A program made the position numbers and the translations under genes. Source: CAZCCC01 sp964497245 (GTDB lineage: Bacteria > Patescibacteriota > Patescibacteriia > Buchananbacterales > UBA6539). From it: DNA of 19,982 bases. The stretch lies in NCBI GenBank assembly GCA_964497245.1, contig CAZCCC010000024.1, forward strand, positions 1 through 19,982, written 5' to 3'. The notes under the pieces are model-generated. The model ran no database searches. It saw only the letters and a list, made by a program, of their open reading frames with translations, and was not told the DNA's origin. Every line of letters begins with the position of its first letter. Position 1 is the stretch's first letter. This document shows, in pieces, positions 13,524 through 19,982 of this stretch.

Positions 13524-13732
13524 TAGTGATGGAGTGAAATTAATATGATTATTCTGATTAAACTCTAATATTTTTTAGCCAAAGGCTGAACCTCGCCTAT
13601 GTCGGAAAATCCTAAATCCTAAAAAATATTAATAATGGTAATGGAAGAATCAAAAGTTTTTTATTTAGTCATTTCAACCGAATACCGACGTAAATTTGGT
13701 TAGAATTTTTCAGTATTTTTTCAATATATATA
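13524..13732. other. Intergenic stretch without a gene
   Basis: No reading frame is supported between the 67-aa gene's promoter and the tRNA. The only structure is the inverted repeat at 13566-13631. The rest is AT-rich. Confidence 0.5.
13566..13631. repeat. 13-bp inverted repeat enclosing a GC-richer core
   Basis: TAATATTTTTTAG (13566-13578) and CTAAAAAATATTA (13619-13631) are perfect reverse complements. They flank a 40-base core that itself holds a small hairpin (TTTAGCC/GGCTGAA around AAA, 13574-13590, competing with the outer stem). It has no gene and no duplicated target is seen; it could be a small palindromic repeat element. Confidence 0.5.
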
Positions 13733-13809
13733 TGGTCGGGCTGGGGAGACTCGAACTCCCGACCTCATCGTCCCGAACGATGCGCGCTAGCCAACTGCGC
13801 TACAGCCCG
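13733..13809 (-). tRNA. tRNA-Pro (anticodon CGG), CCA encoded
   Basis: On the minus strand the cloverleaf is complete. The acceptor stem CGGGCTG/CAGCCCG has discriminator A and an encoded CCA (13733-13735). The D arm is GCGC/GCGC. The anticodon stem CATCG/CGATG has loop TTCGGGA, giving anticodon CGG, which reads CCG (Pro). The T arm is GGGAG/CTCCC with loop TTCGAGT. A perfect 28-bp palindrome begins at its 5' end. Confidence 0.97.
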
Positions 13810-13836
13810 ATAAATAACAGTTAACTGTTATTTATC
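13809..13836. repeat. Perfect 28-bp palindrome at the 5' end of tRNA-Pro
   Basis: The half-site GATAAATAACAGTT (13809-13822) is followed by its exact reverse complement to 13836, centred on GTTAAC. It overlaps the first base of the tRNA. In RNA it would fold into a hairpin immediately upstream of the mature tRNA, so it could be a processing signal or an operator. Confidence 0.7.
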
Positions 13837-13879
13837 TTAGTTTATATTTTTTTTATTATAAAATCAAGTTTAATGAGTT

Positions 13880-13918
13880 AAGGCCGCGTCATTTTTTTGC
13901 AACAACGCGGCCTTTTTT
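13880..13918. terminator. Terminator-like hairpin between tRNA-Pro and the membrane-protein gene
   Basis: AAGGCCGCGT (13880-13889) and ACGCGGCCTT (13905-13914) make a 10-bp stem with a 15-base loop. The T run (13913-13918) is on the plus side, but the gene it should end (13933-14361) is on the minus strand, where only TTAACTCATT follows. It is therefore well placed but poorly formed for that gene. Confidence 0.6.
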
Positions 13919-13932
13919 GTCGGTAGTGGGGG

Positions 13933-14361
13933 TCAGCGGGAGGCCAGAAACTCTTTGGCCCTCTGGCGGGTTTTTGTCAGCCAGCCAATTCGGCCGGCAC
14001 TGACAACTACCGCACCGCCTAGGCATAAAATCCCCAGGCAGAATATTTCCCACATTCCTTCCGGTGCCGGTGCCAGCAGTGGAATCGCAACCAGCGTGAT
14101 TCCCAAACCAAGCTGGTAACACCACCACCGCGGAAATTGTCGGGAAATTCGCCAGTGAATACTGTTTATTACCTCCAATCCCAGTAGGATGGAGAAAATA
14201 ATCGCTGAGCAACCCGTCAGAACCCCGCCTATTAAGATAAAACCAATTGCGGCTTCTGCGACGGCGGGATTGGGGTAGAATTTAAAGATCCACCCCGCGA
14301 TGATCATAATCGCCATACCAATTCCGATGGCGATCTTCATATACTGTTTTTCTTCCTTCAT
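13933..14361 (-). CDS. Four-helix membrane protein of unknown function
   Basis: This 142-residue protein is unrecognised. Four hydrophobic segments are visible: MKIAIGIGMAIMIIAGWIF near the N-terminus, AAIGFILIGGVLTGCSAIIF, YQLGLGITLVAIPLLAP, and IFCLGILCLGGAVVVSAG, with a basic tail (TKTRQRAKEFLASR). I chose the ATG at 14361 because GAAGGG precedes it at a suitable spacing; the longer frame would start at 14478, inside the -35 of its promoter. Its base composition is clearly more GC-rich than the flanking genes, which suggests different codon selection or transfer. It is transcribed from a consensus promoter with a leader of about 80 bases, divergent from uppS. Confidence 0.75.
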   Translation of the reverse strand: MKEEKQYMKIAIGIGMAIMIIAGWIFKFYPNPAVAEAAIGFILIGGVLTGCSAIIFSILLGLEVINSIHWRISRQFPRWWCYQLGLGITLVAIPLLAPAPEGMWEIFCLGILCLGGAVVVSAGRIGWLTKTRQRAKEFLASR

Positions 14362-14449
14362 TTTTTTCCCTTCTTGTCTTTTGTTTTTTTGTTTTGCCGA
14401 TTTTTTGGCATTATTATAATGAACAGCCCTTTTCCAAAACCGATATATT

Positions 14450-14478
14450 AATATAGCATATTTTTTCCATTTTGTCAA
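14450..14478 (-). promoter_or_regulatory. Consensus promoter of the membrane-protein gene
   Basis: On the minus strand TTGACA (14473-14478) and TATATT (14450-14455) have a 17-base spacer. It is placed back to back with the plus-strand promoter at 14484-14512, so the two regulatory regions are adjacent. Confidence 0.8.
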
Positions 14479-14483
14479 TTTTT

Positions 14484-14512
14484 TTGACCAATGCTAATTT
14501 TAGGAGTAAAAT
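14484..14512 (+). promoter_or_regulatory. Promoter of uppS
   Basis: TTGACC (14484-14489) and TAAAAT (14507-14512) are 17 bases apart. An alternative TATAAT overlaps at 14512-14517. The leader to the ATG at 14579 would be about 60 bases, AT-rich and without a Shine-Dalgarno. Confidence 0.6.
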
Positions 14513-14578
14513 ATAATAGCTTTTACTTTTATTAAAATTTGACTATTTTATAGTTAATTTAGCCAATTAAATTAATTT

Positions 14579-15271
14579 ATGCCTCAAAAAAATAAACTCA
14601 ATCATATTGCAATTATCATGGATGGTAATCGGCGGTGGGCTAAAAATAAAGGCTTACCAACGCTTTCCGGCCATCAAAAAGGTTATCAAAAAATGGAAAA
14701 AGTCGCTAAATGGTGTGCCAAAAAAGGAATCAAAATACTAACTGTTTATGCTTTTTCATCCGAAAATTGGAACCGTCAGAAGTCAGAAGTTGATTATTTG
14801 ATGAATCTTTTGCGCCAGGCTTTTAAAAATGACTTGCAAAAACTTCTGAATGAGGGAGTTAGAATAAAAGTAATAGGCCAAAAACAAAGACTTTCTTTTG
14901 ACATACGGAAAATGATTGAAGAGATTGAAAATAAATCCAAGAAAAATAAAAAATTTTTATTTCAAATAGCTATTTCTTATGGCGGACGGCCTGATATTAT
15001 TCAGGCGGTTAAAAAAATAGCAACTAAAAAAATTCCAGCAAAAAAAATTACTGAAAACTTAATCTCCAAAAATCTTTGGACTCAAGGCGTTTTGGATCCA
15101 GATTTAATTGTCAGGACATCTGGTGAATATCGGCTGTCAAATTTTTTGACCTGGCAGTCTGCCTATTCTGAACTGATTTTTATTAAAAAACATTGGCCGG
15201 AGTTTGGCGAGAAAGACTTGGACAAGGTGATTAATGAATATAATCAAAGACAGAGGAGATTTGGTAAATAA
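14579..15271 (+). CDS. uppS: Isoprenyl transferase (undecaprenyl diphosphate synthase)
   Basis: This 230-residue cis-prenyltransferase extends farnesyl diphosphate with isopentenyl diphosphate to make the C55 lipid carrier for wall polymers. Family signatures are all present: IAIIMDGNRRWA with catalytic D15, SGHQKGY, YAFSSENWNR, and DLIVRTSGEYRLSNFLTWQS (in part) with AYSELIF near the C-terminus. It acts at the cytoplasmic face of the membrane. The length fits the family. The downstream gap to rarA holds a tandem AT-rich repeat. The chain length of the product is inferred from the family. Confidence 0.96.
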   Translation: MPQKNKLNHIAIIMDGNRRWAKNKGLPTLSGHQKGYQKMEKVAKWCAKKGIKILTVYAFSSENWNRQKSEVDYLMNLLRQAFKNDLQKLLNEGVRIKVIGQKQRLSFDIRKMIEEIENKSKKNKKFLFQIAISYGGRPDIIQAVKKIATKKIPAKKITENLISKNLWTQGVLDPDLIVRTSGEYRLSNFLTWQSAYSELIFIKKHWPEFGEKDLDKVINEYNQRQRRFGK

Positions 15272-15276
15272 TGGAC

Positions 15277-15316
15277 TATCTAAAATCTAATATCTTATAT
15301 CTAAAATCTAATATCT
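15277..15316. repeat. Tandem direct repeat between uppS and rarA
   Basis: TATCTAAAATCTAATATCT occurs twice exactly (15277-15295 and 15298-15316), a period of 21 bases. A partial inverted copy (TTTTAGATTTAAGAT) lies at about 15341-15355. This is AT-rich simple-pattern DNA, without a gene. Confidence 0.75.
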
Positions 15317-15367
15317 ACATATTATTCCATGTCTTTTAAATTTTAGATTTAAGATTGAGCGAAGCGA

Positions 15368-16615
15368 ATGGATCTATTTGATCAAAAATTAAATAATGAT
15401 TTAAAAGCTAATGCACCGCTGGCTGACCGTTTGCGGCCGGAAAATTTAGCTGATTTTGTCGGTCAAAAAGATGTGGTTGGAGAGGGCAAGCTTTTGCGTC
15501 AGGCAATTGAAAGTGATGAAATACCATCAATGATATTTTGGGGTCCGCCGGGAACCGGTAAAAGCACACTGGCCAGAATTATCGCTAAAATGACTAAATC
15601 TGTCTTTGTTCAGCTTTCAGCAGTCAGCTCCGGAGTTAAAGAATTTAGAGAAATTATTAAGGTTGCCCAAGATAACCGAAAATTCAACGGTCAAAGAACT
15701 ATTTTGTTTATTGATGAAATCCACCGTTGGAATAAAGCCCAGCAAGACGGTCTTTTGCCTTATGTTGAGCAGGGAATTATTACTTTGATTGGAGCAACAA
15801 CGGAAAATCCCAGCTTTGAAGTGGTTTCCGCTCTATTGTCTCGTTGTCGAGTTTTTACATTAAAACAACTAAGCGACCATGATATTGAAAAAATCATTAA
15901 TAGAGCTTTAAAATTAGGATTCTCAAATCTAAAAATAAGTTTAGATGATGAGGCAAGCCGTTATTTGGCCGGTTTGTCCAATGGCGATGCCCGAGTTTCC
16001 TTAAATGCTTTGGAATTTGCCGTTAAATCAACCAAGCCCAATTCAATGGGTAAAATCATTTTAAAAAAAGAAATAATTAAAGAATCGCTGCAGAAATCCA
16101 GTTTTTTGTATGATAAGGCCGGAGAGCAGCATTATAATATAATTTCGGCCTTGCATAAATCAGTTCGCGGCGGGAATGCCGATGCCGCCCTGTATTGGCT
16201 TTCTCGGATGCTTGAAGCCGGAGAAGATCCTCTTTATATTGCCAGACGGCTGATTCGGATGGCAGTTGAAGATATTGGTTTGGCTAATTCTCAGGCGCTT
16301 GAGCAATCAGTAGCCTGTTATCAAGGTTGCCATTTTTTAGGGATGCCGGAATGTGATATAATTTTGGCTCAATGTGTGGTTTATTTGGCCAAATCAAAAA
16401 AATCAGTTGAAATATACCAAGCTTATGATAAAGTTAAAGAAGATGTGAAAAATACCATGGACGAGCCGGTGCCGCTCCATCTTAGGAATGCCCCGACTAA
16501 ATTGATGAAAGATTTAAATTATGGCAAAGGTTATAAATATTCACCAGATTATGATTGGAAAGAGGACCAGGATTATTTGCCGGAAAAACTCAAAGGAAAA
16601 AAATATTTACGCTGA
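15368..16615 (+). CDS. rarA: Replication-associated recombination protein A (AAA+ ATPase)
   Basis: The 415-residue RarA/MgsA protein belongs to the clamp-loader-like AAA+ family that acts at stalled replication forks with SSB and RecA. Walker A is GPPGTGKST (59-67), Walker B ILFIDE (112-117) followed by IHRWNKAQQD, sensor 1 is IGATTENPSF (141-150) and an Arg finger lies in LLSRCR. The C-terminal tetramerisation region has the typical KSVRGGNADAALYWLSRML and VACYQGCHFLGMPECDIIL runs (each shortened here to under 20 residues of core). The MDLFDQ N-terminus fits the family. The NUDIX gene starts 23 bases after its stop. Confidence 0.96.
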   Translation: MDLFDQKLNNDLKANAPLADRLRPENLADFVGQKDVVGEGKLLRQAIESDEIPSMIFWGPPGTGKSTLARIIAKMTKSVFVQLSAVSSGVKEFREIIKVAQDNRKFNGQRTILFIDEIHRWNKAQQDGLLPYVEQGIITLIGATTENPSFEVVSALLSRCRVFTLKQLSDHDIEKIINRALKLGFSNLKISLDDEASRYLAGLSNGDARVSLNALEFAVKSTKPNSMGKIILKKEIIKESLQKSSFLYDKAGEQHYNIISALHKSVRGGNADAALYWLSRMLEAGEDPLYIARRLIRMAVEDIGLANSQALEQSVACYQGCHFLGMPECDIILAQCVVYLAKSKKSVEIYQAYDKVKEDVKNTMDEPVPLHLRNAPTKLMKDLNYGKGYKYSPDYDWKEDQDYLPEKLKGKKYLR

Positions 16616-16638
16616 CATTTAATTTAAATAGCCAATTT

Positions 16639-17085
16639 ATGATTCGTGAAAAAACAGTCGGTATTATTACCTTTAAATACGAAGGGCGGGGGATTCGCTA
16701 TTTGCTTTTACATCATGGCGGAAGTTATTGGAATTTTCCAAAAGGCCGGCAAGAAGGATTGGAAACCGAGCTTGATTCTGCTTTACGCGAACTTTCAGAA
16801 GAAACCGGCATTACTAAAGTCAATATAATTGAAGGTTTTAAAGATGACTATGATTATGATTTTGATACGGATATAAAGAGCGGAGTAAGGGAAAAAATTT
16901 ATAAAAAAGCCGTCTTTTTTTTGGGAGAAGTATTGGATGATAAAATAAAAATATCTGATGAACATATAGATTATGGCTGGTTTGACTACGAAACAGCACT
17001 AAAAAGGCTGTTTTACCAAGAAGGCCAGGATTCTTTGAAAAAAGCCCATCAATTTCTTTTAAAAAAAGAGGATTTTGTGTTATAA
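16639..17085 (+). CDS. NUDIX hydrolase (Ap4A hydrolase-like)
   Basis: The 148-residue protein has a complete Nudix box (G36-x5-E42-x7-R50-E-L-S-E54-E55-T-G57-I), which binds metal and cleaves nucleoside diphosphates linked to another group. The layout YLLLHHGGSYWNFPKGRQEG and later EHIDYGWFDYETAL with a final YQEGQDSLKKAH helix resemble asymmetric Ap4A hydrolases that clear dinucleoside polyphosphates. I chose the ATG at 16639; an earlier Met in frame would overlap rarA and adds residues unlike the family. Its 3' end carries the extended -10 of pilT. Confidence 0.88.
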   Translation: MIREKTVGIITFKYEGRGIRYLLLHHGGSYWNFPKGRQEGLETELDSALRELSEETGITKVNIIEGFKDDYDYDFDTDIKSGVREKIYKKAVFFLGEVLDDKIKISDEHIDYGWFDYETALKRLFYQEGQDSLKKAHQFLLKKEDFVL

Positions 17086-17086
17086 T
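17078..17086 (+). promoter_or_regulatory. Extended -10 promoter for pilT
   Basis: TG-T-TATAAT overlaps the end of the NUDIX gene. Transcription would start near 17093, leaving a leader of about 100 bases before the pilT ATG at 17195. No good -35 is seen. Confidence 0.6.
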
Positions 17087-17194
17087 TAGGGCAATATCAA
17101 TAAACGGATGCATTTAGACCTAATATTACTTTTTTAACCGGTATATGCATTTGTATTGTATTGCTAAAGTAGTTTATAGAATCTAATTTTACTT

Positions 17195-18238
17195 ATGGAT
17201 ATAAAGAAATATTTTGATTTAGCAATAAAAAAAGGCGCTTCAGATCTTCATTTGGTCGCTGGCTGCAAATCAACTTTAAGAATTGAAGGCAGCTTAGAGG
17301 TGATTGATGATCAGATTTTAAATCAGCAAGAGCTTGAAGCGGCAATTTTTTCACTAATGAAAAAAGAAGATGTGGATGTTTTTAAAAAAGACAAAGAACT
17401 TGATTTTGCTTTAGATGTTGCCGGTAGTAATTTCAGGATAAATTTACATCAGCAGGAAGGCAAAATAGGTTTGGCTGCCAGAGTTGTTCCTGAAGATGTT
17501 CCAAGTCCGCAAGATGTTATGTTTAGTGAAGTGATGTACGGACTTAGTCATTTGAATAATGGTTTGGTTTTAATTACCGGGCCCTCCGGTTCCGGCAAAT
17601 CAACCACCCTTGCGGTTTTAATAAATTTAATTAATAAAGAGAGGCGGGCGCACATTATTACAATTGAAGATCCGGTTGAATTTGTTTTTAAGGAAAATCA
17701 AAGCATTATTGAACAAAGGGAAATTGGCCGCGATACTAAATCTTTCAGTGAGGCCTTAAAAAGGGCATTGCGTCAAGACCCGAATGTTATAATGGTCGGA
17801 GAGATGCGCGACTTAGAAACGATTTCAGCGACCTTAACTGCCGCAGAAACAGGCCATTTAGTCCTTTCAACTCTTCATACCAGCACTGCTACTGAAACAA
17901 TTGAAAGGATAGTGGACATTTTTCCAACCCACAGACAAAAGCAGATTCTGCTTCAACTTGCTTCAACTCTAAGAGTAGTTGTTTGCCAACAAATTCTGCC
18001 AAAAAAAGACGGCGGGCTCGTTGTTGCCAGAGAAGTCATGATAAATACGCCGGCAATCTCCAATTTAATTCGGGAAGGAAAAATCGCCCATATTCATTCG
18101 GCGATTCAAACCGGAAAAAGCGAAGGAATGGTTACCATGGATACTTCATTAAAAAATCTTTATGAAAAAAAAATGATAGAAAAGCAGGTTTACTTAAATA
18201 GAACCAGTACAACCGACACTCTTAATACCTATTATTAA
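17195..18238 (+). CDS. pilT: Twitching motility ATPase PilT
   Basis: The 347-residue hexameric secretion ATPase powers retraction of type IV pili from the cytoplasmic side. Walker A is GPSGSGKST (129-137), the Asp box is ITIEDPVEFVF, Walker B is VIMVGEMRD (198-206) and the His box is HLVLSTLHTSTATETIERI (221-239). The ASDLHLVAG N-terminus and the AISNLIREGK motif, corresponding to AIRNLIRE of PilT, favour PilT over PilB or PilU. A small protein, a lipoprotein and a type IV pilin-like gene follow. No assembly ATPase (PilB) is in the window. Confidence 0.95.
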   Translation: MDIKKYFDLAIKKGASDLHLVAGCKSTLRIEGSLEVIDDQILNQQELEAAIFSLMKKEDVDVFKKDKELDFALDVAGSNFRINLHQQEGKIGLAARVVPEDVPSPQDVMFSEVMYGLSHLNNGLVLITGPSGSGKSTTLAVLINLINKERRAHIITIEDPVEFVFKENQSIIEQREIGRDTKSFSEALKRALRQDPNVIMVGEMRDLETISATLTAAETGHLVLSTLHTSTATETIERIVDIFPTHRQKQILLQLASTLRVVVCQQILPKKDGGLVVAREVMINTPAISNLIREGKIAHIHSAIQTGKSEGMVTMDTSLKNLYEKKMIEKQVYLNRTSTTDTLNTYY

Positions 18239-18249
18239 CAAACTGAATA

Positions 18250-18588
18250 ATGACTGAGGAAAAATGGCAGGAAGTCATAGCAAAAATAAAAGATAATTTT
18301 AAACTTATTAGCCATCAGACGCAAGAGTTAGATGAATCTTTTGGTTTGGGAAGTGTGGAGTACATAGAATTTATCGGTCCATTGGGAAAAATGAAGTTGG
18401 AACGGATCACTAAGCCTCTAGTGATAGATAAAAAGACAATAGGATCAAAAAGGATTGGAAGTAATTCTACGGTTGAATATATATTTTCTGATACTGAAAA
18501 AGTTCACAAGTTTAAAGCTTATCGCTTCAATGAAAAAAGTCAAGAATGGGAGGAAATGGAAATGCAGAAAGAAGGGATGATTTTTTAG
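18250..18588 (+). CDS. Small hypothetical protein downstream of pilT
   Basis: The 112-residue protein has no signal peptide or membrane helix. It begins with a helix (MTEEKWQEVIAKIKDNF) and then appears beta-rich (VEYIEFIGPLGKMKLERI, TVEYIFSDTEKVHKFKAYRF). It starts 11 bases after pilT, so the two are probably co-transcribed. The strands with alternating charged residues and the YxF pattern suggest a small beta-fold domain. I do not recognise the family. Confidence 0.7.
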   Translation: MTEEKWQEVIAKIKDNFKLISHQTQELDESFGLGSVEYIEFIGPLGKMKLERITKPLVIDKKTIGSKRIGSNSTVEYIFSDTEKVHKFKAYRFNEKSQEWEEMEMQKEGMIF

Positions 18589-18607
18589 GTGTCAAAATTA
18601 GTTGCTG

Positions 18608-18613
18608 TATAAT
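18608..18613 (+). promoter_or_regulatory. Possible -10 box for the lipoprotein gene
   Basis: TATAAT lies about 75 bases upstream of the lipoprotein start. No good -35 is present at normal spacing, so the call rests on the -10 match and gene position alone. Confidence 0.4.
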
Positions 18614-18687
18614 TTTGGCTAATTTTTATAGAGTCAGAGGTGGTTTTAAAGTGGATAATTTTTTTAAACTAATCTAATTTTGCAATT

Positions 18688-19062
18688 ATGAAAAAATATA
18701 TAAGAATTTCAGTAATAATAATTCTATTGTTTTCTCTTTCCGCCTGTGGTTTTGGCAGAAAAGAAAAACAGATAGACAATAGTGAAGCTGAAAAAATAAA
18801 GAATATTATCAAGATGGAAAAAGAGTATAAATCTGCCGCTTCAGCCATTTTAAAGCCTTATTTTCAAAGTCAGGAATTTAGTGGGATTAAAAATGAGATT
18901 TTAGAATTAAAGGTGCCGTCCGAGTATTTGGATTTGCATTTTAATTTAGTCGTTGCCTTTGAGCTTTTGGAGCAGGGAAGAGCAGAATCAGACCAGTCAA
19001 AAATTGAAAATGGGCTAGAAAAAATTAATAAGCTAAAGGAAGAATATCCTTGGCTTGAATAA
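18688..19062 (+). CDS. Predicted lipoprotein
   Basis: The 124-residue protein begins with MKK, a hydrophobic segment and the lipobox L-S-A-C with the acylated cysteine at 20, so it should be exported and anchored to the membrane. The mature part is charged and largely helical (KIKNIIKMEKEYKSAASAIL, LDLHFNLVVAFELLEQ). The family is unrecognised. The pilin-like gene starts 5 bases after its stop, which suggests a role in the pilus or cell surface, but this is inference. Confidence 0.85.
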   Translation: MKKYIRISVIIILLFSLSACGFGRKEKQIDNSEAEKIKNIIKMEKEYKSAASAILKPYFQSQEFSGIKNEILELKVPSEYLDLHFNLVVAFELLEQGRAESDQSKIENGLEKINKLKEEYPWLE

Positions 19063-19067
19063 ATTGT

Positions 19068-19568
19068 ATGAATAAAAAAATAATTTTTTCCAAAAGGGGA
19101 GTTACATTGATAGAATTAATGGTTAGTATTTTAATTATTGCCTTATTAACAACCATTGGGCTGGTAGTTATGAGAAATTCTCGGGTAAAAGCTCGGGACG
19201 CCAAAAGAGTGTATGATTTGCAACAATATGCAAAAGCATTAAGGCTTTATGTCCAGTCAGATCCATTAGGAGCATATCCTAGTTCTGCCGGTTATTTAGG
19301 CAAAAATCACCCGGAAAATCAAACCAATAATGATTTAAAACCTTATATTCCTGATTTGCCAAGCGATCCAAGAGATCCCGGTGGTGGTGAAACCGGTAAT
19401 TACTTTTATTATTATATTCCTAATAATACTTGTCTGGGTGGAATTTACCCTACCATTCATGTTTTAAATATGGAAACATCCAATCCTGATTATTACCATA
19501 ATGACTGTATTGACGGTTCCAGTGAACAAGGAGCTGACCGCGCTGATTATTTAATAATTGTATATTAA
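19068..19568 (+). CDS. Type IV pilin-like protein (prepilin)
   Basis: The 166-residue protein has a class III signal: KRG at 9-11, cut after G11, then VTLIELMVSILIIALLTTIG (in part), with Glu at position 5 of the mature form (E16). This is the N-methylated helix of pilins and pseudopilins. The C-terminal part (YPSSAGYLG, DLPSDPRDPGGGETG, YFYYYIPNNTC) resembles bacterial pseudopilins, where Cys residues (C in NNTC and DCIDG) could form a disulfide. Whether it is the main pilin or a minor one is unknown. The next gene begins 1 base after its stop. Confidence 0.88.
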   Translation: MNKKIIFSKRGVTLIELMVSILIIALLTTIGLVVMRNSRVKARDAKRVYDLQQYAKALRLYVQSDPLGAYPSSAGYLGKNHPENQTNNDLKPYIPDLPSDPRDPGGGETGNYFYYYIPNNTCLGGIYPTIHVLNMETSNPDYYHNDCIDGSSEQGADRADYLIIVY

Positions 19569-19569
19569 G

Positions 19570-19982
19570 ATGCTAAAGATGAACATAAAATTCCCAAGTT
19601 TTTTTAAAAAAGAAAAAAAAATTCAAAAGACAAAGAAAAATTGGAAATCGGGTTGTCTTTTATTTTCAGTGGTTTTTTTAATTGTTTTTGGCTTTACCTT
19701 TATTATAATCATTATAAAGACCGGTATGGTGCAAGTCCCTATTTTATCAAAAGCATTTTACCAAAAACCTCAACCGACCAGGGTGATTAGAATATATGAT
19801 TTGGACGGATATGAATCAGAAAAGGATATTTTGACACATGATAATAAAATAATTATTGAAGCTACTGAACGAGATTTAACTGCAGCCATAAGAAGTGAAT
19901 TAAAAGAAAGTTTAGAGCCTTATTTTATGGATGATTTTCAAATAGTGATTTTACCAGAAGAAATGGAACTTTATTCTTCATT
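19570..19982 (+). CDS. Membrane protein, C-terminus cut by window edge
   Basis: I translated this open frame from the ATG at 19570 to the window end (137 codons, no stop). A basic N-terminus (KKEKKIQKTKKNWK) is followed by one membrane helix (CLLFSVVFLIVFGFTFIIII) and an outer segment with TRVIRIYDLDGYESEKD, ATERDLTAAIRSELKES and DDFQIVILPEEMELY. The N-terminus faces the cytoplasm. It is probably part of the pilus or surface operon, as it starts 1 base after the pilin stop. A second Met at 19579 is an alternative start. The family is unrecognised. Confidence 0.75.
   Translation, partial: MLKMNIKFPSFFKKEKKIQKTKKNWKSGCLLFSVVFLIVFGFTFIIIIIKTGMVQVPILSKAFYQKPQPTRVIRIYDLDGYESEKDILTHDNKIIIEATERDLTAAIRSELKESLEPYFMDDFQIVILPEEMELYSS

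Noticed and set aside
14362..14478. Longer N-terminus (39 residues) for the membrane protein
   Set aside because: The upstream Met lies inside the -35 of a consensus promoter, and a GAAGGG site precedes the internal ATG at 14361.
16555..16638. Longer start for the NUDIX gene overlapping rarA
   Set aside because: It would overlap the conserved rarA C-terminus and adds residues unlike the family; the ATG at 16639 is better.
1..19982. CRISPR array or insertion sequence with transposase
   Set aside because: No array of regularly spaced repeats and no intact transposase frame were found on either strand.

Overview
The window looks like a piece of an AT-rich bacterial chromosome, most probably a Candidate Phyla Radiation (Patescibacteria, Parcubacteria-like) genome. 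This is an inference from the compact housekeeping genes, mostly without Shine-Dalgarno sequences, a DUF5652-type small membrane protein, a fused two-subunit 2-oxoacid oxidoreductase, type IV pilus parts and GC-rich palindromes between AT-rich genes. No rRNA or marker gene is present to settle the phylum.

Region 1 (1-3911) is accessory DNA with more balanced base composition. On the minus strand, a structured non-coding RNA of unknown family with its own promoter and terminator precedes a ParB-domain DNA methyltransferase and a truncated helix-turn-helix protein resembling a phage terminase small subunit. On the plus strand, a two-gene operon encodes a zinc-ribbon protein with a Vsr/EDxHD-like nuclease domain and a second PD-(D/E)XK-like protein. 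Together these suggest part of a prophage or other mobile element. A gene-poor stretch (3912-4210) separates it from the rest.

Region 2 (4211-5325) holds a conspicuously GC-rich gene with a consensus promoter, leader hairpin, strong Shine-Dalgarno and Trp-rich C-terminal domain, then a terminator and a cluster of REP-like palindromes.

Region 3 (5326-13233) is ordinary AT-rich chromosome: DUF5652 protein, S66 peptidase (LD-carboxypeptidase/MccF), rlmN, membrane-anchored NodB polysaccharide deacetylase, HU, a GT-B-like glycosyltransferase and korA-korB for ferredoxin-dependent 2-oxoacid oxidation. Wall-acting genes (S66 peptidase, deacetylase, and later uppS) recur.

Region 4 (13232-14478) is a minus-strand block: a 67-aa zinc-ribbon-like protein whose ribosome-binding site is partly folded into a hairpin, tRNA-Pro(CGG) beside a perfect 28-bp palindrome, and a four-helix membrane protein with a consensus promoter.

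Region 5 (14484-19982) runs on the plus strand: uppS, rarA, a NUDIX hydrolase, pilT, a small conserved-looking protein, a lipoprotein, a type IV pilin-like protein and a truncated membrane protein. The last part is a surface/type IV pilus neighbourhood.
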